From: Elioraea rosea
GTDB taxonomy: Bacteria > Pseudomonadota > Alphaproteobacteria > Acetobacterales > Acetobacteraceae
Length of the DNA: 64,000 nt
Assembly: GCF_007644105.1 (NCBI RefSeq)
Contig: NZ_VFAC01000014.1
Coordinates: 28,039-92,038, forward strand
Reading direction: 5' to 3'
Within the stretch, counting starts at the first letter, position 1. Each line of letters opens with the position of its first letter. Below the pieces are notes generated by a model. That model saw only the letters and a list, made by a program, of their open reading frames with translations, had not been told where the DNA came from and did not search any database. This document shows, piece after piece, positions 58,629 to 64,000 of this stretch. Made by a program: the position numbers and the translations under genes.

Positions 58629-59579
58629 ATGCATCCCTCAACCTCCGTCATCTTCTTCACGGTCGCCTCCGGGGCGGGCTATGGGCTGCTCGCCGCGCTC
58701 GCGCTTCTCGCCGTGATCGGGCTCATCGTTCCCGGCGGCGGGCTGCCGCTGCTCGGCCTCCTCCTCGCCCTCGGGCTGATCACGGCCGGCCTGCTCTCCT
58801 CGACGCTGCATCTTGGCCACCCCGAGCGGGCGTGGCGGGCGTTCAGCCAGTGGCGCTCCTCGTGGCTCTCGCGCGAAGGCGTCGCGTCGGTCGCGACCTA
58901 CCTGCCTGCGGTGCTGCTTGCGGCGCTGTTCGTGCGCGCGGACGTGCCGCGCGGGCTCGTCGTCGCGGTCGCCGTTCTCGCGTTCGCCGGCGCGGTGGCG
59001 ACGGTGGTCTGCACCGCCATGATCTACCGCTCTCTCAAGCCCATTGGCGCATGGCACAACCGCCATACCGTGCCCGGCTACCTGATCATCGGCGCGGCGA
59101 CCGGGTTTGCCGTCGCCTATGCCCTGTTCGCCGGCACGGGCTCGAGCGCGGCCTGGGTCGCAGGCATCGGCGCGATCGTGGCACTTTCGGCGGGGTTCCT
59201 GCAGAAGCGCGCCTATTGGCGGTTCCTCGACACCGAGGACGGCCCGGCGAGCCCGGAGAGCGCGACCGGCCTCGGCGGGATCGGGCGGGTGAGGCTGCTC
59301 GACCCGCCGCACACGGGGCCGAATTTCGTGATGCGCGAGATGGGCTATGCGGTCGCGCGCAGGCACGCCGAGGCGCTGCGGCGCATCGTCCTCGTCGCGG
59401 GTTTCGTCGTCCCGGCCTGGGCCATCGCGCTCGGCCTCGGCCTCGCCGGCGGGCTCGCTGTCGGGCTCGGGACGGTCGCAGCCGTCTCGGCTTTGCTCGG
59501 CGCGGTCGTCGAGCGATGGCTGTTCTTCGCCGAGGCGCGCCACACCGCGATGCTGTATTACGGCGCCACCAGATCCTGA
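58629..59579 (+). CDS. soeC: DmsC-like membrane anchor, SoeC
   Basis: 316-aa integral membrane protein with about eight helices. HPSTSVIFFTVASGAGYGLL, STLHLGHPERAWRAFSQWRS and SWLSREGVASVATYLPAVLL are characteristic of DmsC/SoeC anchors, where the HLGHPERA loop contributes to quinone binding. The ATG at 58629 lies 5 bases after the soeB stop. It passes electrons to or from the quinone pool. Confidence 0.85.
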   Translation: MHPSTSVIFFTVASGAGYGLLAALALLAVIGLIVPGGGLPLLGLLLALGLITAGLLSSTLHLGHPERAWRAFSQWRSSWLSREGVASVATYLPAVLLAALFVRADVPRGLVVAVAVLAFAGAVATVVCTAMIYRSLKPIGAWHNRHTVPGYLIIGAATGFAVAYALFAGTGSSAAWVAGIGAIVALSAGFLQKRAYWRFLDTEDGPASPESATGLGGIGRVRLLDPPHTGPNFVMREMGYAVARRHAEALRRIVLVAGFVVPAWAIALGLGLAGGLAVGLGTVAAVSALLGAVVERWLFFAEARHTAMLYYGATRS

Positions 59580-59613
59580 CCATCCGCCACGGACCGTCCC
59601 CGGGGGAGAAAGC

Positions 59614-60393
59614 ATGCCCAAGTTCGCCGCCAACCTGTCGATGATGTACACCGACGAGCCGTTCCTGAACCGCTTCGCGCGCGCCGCGGGGGCCGGGTTC
59701 CACGCCGTCGAGTTCCTGTTCCCCTATGACTATTCGCCTGGCGAGGTGACACAGGCCGCCCGCGCCGCGGGCGTGCAGGTCGTGCTGTTCAACACCGTTC
59801 CGGGAGACTGGACCAAGGGCGAGCGCGGGCTTGCCGCACAGCCTGGCCGGGAGAAGGAGTTCGTCGACGGTGTCGCCAAGGCGCTCGACTACGCCGCCGC
59901 GCTCGGCTGCCCGAACATCCACGCGATGGCGGGGCTCGTGGCCGCGGGGGCTGACCGCGAGGCGATGGGCGAGACCTACAGGCAGAACCTCGCCACGGCC
60001 GCGGCGATGGCCGCCAAGGCAAAGATCAACGTGCTGATCGAGCCGATCAACACCCGCGACATCCCCGGCTTCTTCCTGAACCGCACCGAGGAGGCAGCGG
60101 CAATCATCGCCGATGTCGGCGCGCCGAACCTCAAGATCCAGTTCGACATCTACCATCGCCAGATCATGCAGGGTGACCTCGCGCGCGCGATCGCCGAGCA
60201 CCTGCCGCTGATCGCCCACATGCAGCTGGCCGACAACCCCGGCCGCAACGAGCCTGGTACGGGCGAGATCAACTACCCCTTCCTGTTCTCCGAGATCGAC
60301 CGCCTCGGCTTCGAGGGCTGGATCGGGTGCGAGTACAAGCCGAAGGGCGATACCGATGCGGGTCTCGACTGGTTCGCGCCCTTCAATGGCTGA
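59614..60393 (+). CDS. hyi: Hydroxypyruvate isomerase
   Basis: 259-aa TIM-barrel isomerase. The two catalytic glutamates fall at Glu143 (VLIEPINTRDIPGFFL) and Glu240 (WIGCEYKPKG), the numbers known for E. coli Hyi. FAANLSMMYTDEPFLNRFAR at the N-terminus and PGRNEPGTGEINYPFLF fit. It interconverts hydroxypyruvate and tartronate semialdehyde. A GGGGGAG ribosome site precedes the ATG. The reductase gene follows 39 bases downstream, completing the route to glycerate. Confidence 0.93.
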   Translation: MPKFAANLSMMYTDEPFLNRFARAAGAGFHAVEFLFPYDYSPGEVTQAARAAGVQVVLFNTVPGDWTKGERGLAAQPGREKEFVDGVAKALDYAAALGCPNIHAMAGLVAAGADREAMGETYRQNLATAAAMAAKAKINVLIEPINTRDIPGFFLNRTEEAAAIIADVGAPNLKIQFDIYHRQIMQGDLARAIAEHLPLIAHMQLADNPGRNEPGTGEINYPFLFSEIDRLGFEGWIGCEYKPKGDTDAGLDWFAPFNG

Positions 60394-60432
60394 GCCGGCG
60401 AGGCGGAATTCCGGGACAAGGAGAGAGCGGGA

Positions 60433-61314
60433 ATGAAGGTCGGGTTCATCGGACTGGGGATCATGGGGCGCCCGATGGCGCTCAACCTGAAGAAGGCCGG
60501 ACACGAGCTGTTCGTGCCCGAGCGGAAGAGCCTGACTGACGAGATCCGTGCCGCAGCGACGGTGGTGGCAGACGCCAAGGCCGTTGCCGCGGCCGCGGAG
60601 GTGGTGATCCTGATCGTGCCCGACACGCCCGATGTCGAGCATGTGCTGTTCGGCGCGGGCGGTGTGGCCGAGGGACTCTCCAAGGGCAAGCTCGTGATCG
60701 ACATGTCCTCGATCAGCCCGACCGCGACGAAAGAGTTCGCGAAGAAGATCAACGCCTTGGGCTGCGACTATCTCGATGCGCCGGTCTCGGGCGGCGAGGT
60801 GGGCGCCAAGAACGCTGCGCTGACCATCATGGTCGGCGGCCCGCAGGCTGCGTTCGACCGCGCCAAGCCTCTGTTCGAGGCGATGGGCAAGAACATCACC
60901 CTCGTCGGCGAGAACGGGGCGGGGCAGACGACGAAGGTCGCGAACCAGATCATCGTCGCGCTGAACCTCCAGGCTGTCTCGGAAGCCCTTGTGTTTGCAG
61001 CAAAGGCGGGAGCCGATCCCGCGAAAGTGCGGCAGGCCCTGATGGGCGGCTTCGCCAATTCCCGCATCCTCGAGGTGCATGCCGAGCGGATGATCAATCG
61101 CACCTTCAACCCCGGCTTCCGCATCCGCCTGCACCAGAAGGACCTGAACCTCGCCCTTGCTGCCGCGAAGGACCTCGGCGTGGCGCTGCCGAACACGGCG
61201 ATCGCGCAGCAGATGTTCAGCGCCGTCTCGGCCGCAGGTGGGGCGGATCTCGACCATTCGGCGATGGTGCAGGCGCTCGAGGCGCTGTCCTCGCACAAGG
61301 TCGCGGGGAACTAA
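60433..61314 (+). CDS. glxR: 2-Hydroxy-3-oxopropionate (tartronate semialdehyde) reductase
   Basis: 293-aa beta-hydroxyacid dehydrogenase. The dinucleotide motif is GFIGLGIMGRPMA at the N-terminus, the substrate signature DAPVSGGEVGA lies at about 115-125, and the catalytic Lys168 lies in GAGQTTKVANQ. It reduces tartronate semialdehyde to glycerate, the step after Hyi. Glyoxylate carboligase, the usual third partner, is not in the window. A 30-base hairpin lies downstream. Confidence 0.92.
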   Translation: MKVGFIGLGIMGRPMALNLKKAGHELFVPERKSLTDEIRAAATVVADAKAVAAAAEVVILIVPDTPDVEHVLFGAGGVAEGLSKGKLVIDMSSISPTATKEFAKKINALGCDYLDAPVSGGEVGAKNAALTIMVGGPQAAFDRAKPLFEAMGKNITLVGENGAGQTTKVANQIIVALNLQAVSEALVFAAKAGADPAKVRQALMGGFANSRILEVHAERMINRTFNPGFRIRLHQKDLNLALAAAKDLGVALPNTAIAQQMFSAVSAAGGADLDHSAMVQALEALSSHKVAGN

Positions 61315-61391
61315 GTATCGCGACGCTCCCTTCAACCGGCGCGTGAGGGTCACGCCGGGGCGGGGGGAATCGCCAACTTGACCACAACCGC

Positions 61392-61421
61392 AGGGCCGTC
61401 ATGCATCCGCATGGCGGCCCT
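61392..61421 (+). terminator. Hairpin downstream of glxR
   Basis: AGGGCCGTCATGC pairs with GCATGGCGGCCCT (one mismatch) around an ATCC loop: a 13-bp stem. No T-run follows. It is a likely terminator or RNA-stabilising hairpin for the soe-hyi-glxR mRNA. Confidence 0.5.
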
Positions 61422-61566
61422 GTCACATAAGCGATGCAGCATCGACTCGCGCGTTTCTGGTTTCTGCCCAACTGGTGAAACATGGTGCTTGAAATCGCGC
61501 ATCGCGAGCAGTAGGTCTATTCCAGCCAAGCATGTCGCACGTTATGAGACGGCCCATGCAGGGATT

Positions 61567-61585
61567 CGCGACCATTTTGGTCGCG
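61567..61585. promoter_or_regulatory. 19-base palindrome upstream of the XRE regulator
   Basis: CGCGACCA and TGGTCGCG arms (8 bp, perfect) flank a TTT centre, 54 bases before the regulator ATG. The location fits an autoregulatory operator; that is inference. Confidence 0.4.
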
Positions 61586-61638
61586 TGCGGTGAGGAGCAG
61601 GGCTCGCCAGCCGTCGGAACTGGCAGCCGGAGGGTAGC

Positions 61639-62523
61639 ATGCGGTTTACAGAGATCGGCCAGCAGTTGCGCCAGTATCGCCTTGAGAGCGGCCTGCGTGC
61701 AGAGGAGATCGCCGCGCGCCTCGGCGTCTCGCGCGCCGCCCTCTACCGCTACGAGAAGGGGGAGGTGATCAAGCTCGACACGATCAAGCGCCTCGCCGAG
61801 CTTCTCAAGATCTCCCCGCTCAGCCTGCTCGGCATCGGTGTCGAGTACATCTCCCGCGCTGCCGGCTATTTCGAGCGCGTGCGCGTCCTCGAGGAGACGA
61901 CCGACCAGATCCTCCAGGCATTCGGGCCGGTAAGCTACCTCATCACCTCCGACCTGTTTGACCAGTGCCTCGCAGAGATCTACGCCGACGCGGCCGATGC
62001 CGCCGGAAGCGACCGGGCGGCCTGGCGCGCGCAGGGCGAGCAGGTTCTCGCCGTCCTCGCCGCCCGCAAGCGGGTGTACCAGCAGCGCCGCCCGTCGATC
62101 ATCGCGATCATGACCATCGCCTCCGTCCGCCGCTTCCTCGAGCTCGGCGTTGGCGGCGCGATGCCGATGTCGGAGAGGATGCGCGCCCAGGCCCGCACCG
62201 TGGCCGCCACCGAGTGCGAGAACATCGCCACGATCATGGAAACCGAGCCGATGGGCGTACAGCTCGGCCTCATGACGGGGGCGGAGCCGAACGGCAACTT
62301 CAAGATCCTGCGCAACCGCGAGCGCGCCTATCTCGCGATCAACCCGTTCCGGCTCGAGGCGCACCCCTCCGCTCAGACCGGGGTTGCGATGATCACCGGG
62401 GCCGACGAGGCGCTGCTGATGCACCAGAAGGTCGCCGAATCGCACTGGCGCGAGGCGCTGAAGGGCGCATCCGCCGCGGCCAAGGTGCGCGAGCTCGTCG
62501 CCGCGGCGCGCTCGGGCGGCTGA
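61639..62523 (+). CDS. XRE-family transcriptional regulator with uncharacterised C-terminal domain
   Basis: 294-aa regulator. The N-terminal helix-turn-helix (about 5-60) reads GQQLRQYRLESGLRAEEIAA and RLGVSRAALYRYEKGEVIKL. The remainder (about 75-290) is helical, with PMSERMRAQARTVAATECEN and PNGNFKILRNRERAYLAINP, and I know of no named domain for it. A GGAGGG site precedes the ATG. It is separated from glxR by 324 bases and seems to be an independent regulator, possibly autoregulated through the 61567-61585 palindrome. Confidence 0.85.
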   Translation: MRFTEIGQQLRQYRLESGLRAEEIAARLGVSRAALYRYEKGEVIKLDTIKRLAELLKISPLSLLGIGVEYISRAAGYFERVRVLEETTDQILQAFGPVSYLITSDLFDQCLAEIYADAADAAGSDRAAWRAQGEQVLAVLAARKRVYQQRRPSIIAIMTIASVRRFLELGVGGAMPMSERMRAQARTVAATECENIATIMETEPMGVQLGLMTGAEPNGNFKILRNRERAYLAINPFRLEAHPSAQTGVAMITGADEALLMHQKVAESHWREALKGASAAAKVRELVAAARSGG

Positions 62524-62539
62524 CGCGCCGCGCCTCGGC

Positions 62540-64000
62540 TCAGCCCGGGGCCTGGGCGTCGAGCGAGATCGAGGCGACCATCACGTCGGGGTCCTCCGCG
62601 CTTCGCTTGAGCGCGAAGCCGAGGCGTTCGACGAAGCGCAGCATCGGCCGGTTCTCCGCCAGCACGTCGCCCGCCACCCGCCTGATGCCGACGCTCCGCG
62701 CCCAGTCGAGGGCGGTGCGCATCAGCCGCGATCCGAGGCCGGCTCCCTTGGCGTCGGAGCGGACGACGATGGCGAATTCGCCCTCCTCGCCGTCGCGGAT
62801 GATCCGGACCACGCCGAGCGTCTCGGGGCCGTGCTCCCCCTCGCGCGTGGCGATGAAGGCCATCTCCCGGTCGTAGTCGATCTGCGTCATCCGGGCGACC
62901 TGCTCCGGCGACAGCGCGCGCAGCGGCGCGAAGAACCGGTAGCGCACGTCCTCCGGATCGAGGCGCGCGAAGGCCGCGGCATGCGCATCGGCGTCCTCTG
63001 GCCGGATCGGGCGGAGTGTGACCTCGCGTCCGTCGGCGAGGGTTATGCGTCGCGTGAGCTCGGCCGGGTAGGGGGCGATCGCGAGATGGGCGGTGCCTGT
63101 CGCCGGAACACGGTCGATCGTGATCCACGCATCGAGGGCCATCACTCCCGCGGGGCCGGCAACGAGGGGGTTGATGTCGCAGGTGGCGATTCCGGGGAAG
63201 TCGACGGCGAGCTGCGAGAGGCGAACGAGCGTCTCGTGCACGGCATCGAGATCGGCGCGGGCGCTGTCGCGGAAGCCGGCGAGAAGCCGGGCGACGCGCG
63301 TGCGCCCGACGAGGGCCGCGGCAAGTGCGAGGTTCAGCGGCGGCAGCTCGGCCGCAACGTCGCCGATGATCCGTGCAGCCGTTCCACCCTGGCCGAAGGC
63401 GATGGCAGGTCCGAACAGCGCGTCGCGACCGAGCTGGAGAAGCAGCTCGTGCTGGCCCGCGCGGGCGATCTGCCGCTGGACCAGGAACCCCTCGCGGCGC
63501 GCGCCGGGTGCGAGCCTGTCGATGCGCGCCTCCATCGCGAGTGCGGCGGCACGCACCGCCACCTTGCTGTCGAGGTCGAGCACCACGCCGCCGACGATCG
63601 TCTTGTGCGGGATGTCGGGCGAGCGGATCTTCAGCACAACGGGGAAACCGAGCGCCGCTCCGGCTTCGCCCGCGCTCTCCGCATCGGCCGCGACGCGTGA
63701 CGGCGCGGTGGGGATGCCGTAGGCGTTCAGCACGGCGGCGGCCTCGTCCTCGGTCAGCGTCACCCGACCGTCCGCGCCGGCGCGTGCGGCCCGGCGTGCG
63801 CGGGCGAACAGCCTCCGGACCGTCTCACGGTCCGGCGCGATGCCGATGATCGTGCTCGGCGGCAGTTCGCGCGCGGCAAGCCGCGTTCGGCGTTCGCGGA
63901 TCAGCACGCCGACGGCCCGCGCCGCCGCCTCGATGGTCGAGAAGGCGGGAATGCCGGCGGCGGCAAGCCGCGCGCGCCCGGCCTCTGCCGCCGCCCCGCC
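62540..64000 (-). CDS. NDP-forming acyl-CoA synthetase fused to GNAT domain (5' end outside window)
   Basis: 487 C-terminal residues of a larger protein. The visible part has the end of the CoA-ligase alpha domain (AGIPAFSTIEAAARAVGVL), the ATP-grasp-like beta domain (TEDEAAAVLNAYGIPTAPSR, VVLKIRSPDIPHKTIVGGVV) and a C-terminal GNAT domain (FAIVVRSDAKGAGLGSRLMR, with VAGDVLAENRPMLRFVERLG). This is the Pat/AcuA-like architecture that acetylates protein lysines, such as on acyl-CoA synthetases. The N-terminal CoA-binding domain lies beyond the right edge. It converges with the XRE gene, 16 bases apart. Confidence 0.88.
   Translation of the reverse strand, partial: GGAAAEAGRARLAAAGIPAFSTIEAAARAVGVLIRERRTRLAARELPPSTIIGIAPDRETVRRLFARARRAARAGADGRVTLTEDEAAAVLNAYGIPTAPSRVAADAESAGEAGAALGFPVVLKIRSPDIPHKTIVGGVVLDLDSKVAVRAAALAMEARIDRLAPGARREGFLVQRQIARAGQHELLLQLGRDALFGPAIAFGQGGTAARIIGDVAAELPPLNLALAAALVGRTRVARLLAGFRDSARADLDAVHETLVRLSQLAVDFPGIATCDINPLVAGPAGVMALDAWITIDRVPATGTAHLAIAPYPAELTRRITLADGREVTLRPIRPEDADAHAAAFARLDPEDVRYRFFAPLRALSPEQVARMTQIDYDREMAFIATREGEHGPETLGVVRIIRDGEEGEFAIVVRSDAKGAGLGSRLMRTALDWARSVGIRRVAGDVLAENRPMLRFVERLGFALKRSAEDPDVMVASISLDAQAPG

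Larger units (their letters stand above)
61315..61638. other. 324-base intergenic region
   Basis: The only gene-free stretch over 300 bases. It holds a hairpin (61392-61421), a possible plus-strand promoter (TTGAAA at 61489-61494, 17 bases, TAGGTC at 61512-61517), a 19-base palindrome (61567-61585) and two CAGCCG repeats near 61609-61632. I see no convincing small gene or tRNA in it. Confidence 0.6.

Noticed and set aside
61315..61638. tRNA or small RNA gene in the longest intergenic gap
   Set aside because: No cloverleaf or conserved T-loop could be found; only a hairpin and a palindrome are supported.

Overview
The window is 64 kb of very GC-rich DNA from a metabolically versatile alphaproteobacterium. 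The GC content, the many ABC and TRAP importers, the three amidases and the gene families present suggest Acetobacteraceae or a near relative. That placement is inference; no rRNA or other marker gene is present. The genes are closely packed, often with ATGA stop/start overlaps. I see no tRNA, rRNA, CRISPR array, prophage or insertion sequence. Only one gene-free stretch exceeds 300 bases (61315-61638).

Layout: (1) 1-4362, minus strand: an RpiR-type regulator, a TRAP transporter (dctQ, dctM, dctP) and a truncated D-2-hydroxyacid dehydrogenase, with a perfect 18-bp palindrome at the predicted promoter. (2) 4363-7819, minus strand: a small coiled-coil gene, then gpt, an acyl-CoA dehydrogenase, a MaoC hydratase and a CitE-like CoA-ester lyase. 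(3) 7952-11279, plus strand: a sulfonate/nitrate-type ABC importer and a HAD-family dehalogenase. (4) 11286-15311, minus strand: a small secreted protein and a phosphonate/phosphite importer (phnD, phnC, two phnE) with an 18-bp PHO box upstream. (5) 15337-17417: a CsaA-like protein and two paralogous SDRs. (6) 17439-27307, plus strand: gamma-glutamyltransferase, amidase, a three-subunit nitrile hydratase/thiocyanate hydrolase-like enzyme, a complete Liv-type ABC importer and an arylformamidase-like hydrolase. (7) 27272-29125, minus strand: an AbrB-type membrane protein, a stand-alone RAM-domain protein and an NTF2-like protein. (8) 29296-32964: two Opp/Dpp-type ATPases flanking an AtzG-like small protein and its amidase, followed at 33026 by a lone molybdenum hydroxylase large subunit. 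(9) 35518-46042: two RND efflux pairs with an enoyl-CoA hydratase and a malate/lactate dehydrogenase-family enzyme between them; the second pair sits behind a palindromic operator. (10) 46107-54892: creatininase family, MFS, a third amidase, a TPP enzyme, a GNAT, a split chromate transporter and a second gamma-glutamyltransferase. (11) 55028-61314: a SoeABC-type cytoplasmic sulfite dehydrogenase, hydroxypyruvate isomerase and tartronate semialdehyde reductase. (12) 61639-64000: an XRE regulator and a truncated NDP-forming acyl-CoA synthetase/acetyltransferase.

The genes look like a scavenging repertoire: organic acids, sulfonates, phosphonates, nitriles/amides/thiocyanate, peptides and xenobiotics are imported, then amide or C-N bonds are hydrolysed and sulfite is detoxified. 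The strongest candidate for an under-described system is the nitrile hydratase-like operon (20628-21890). Its beta subunit is split into two genes and its alpha subunit carries a His-rich tail. It lies between an amidase and a dedicated ABC importer.
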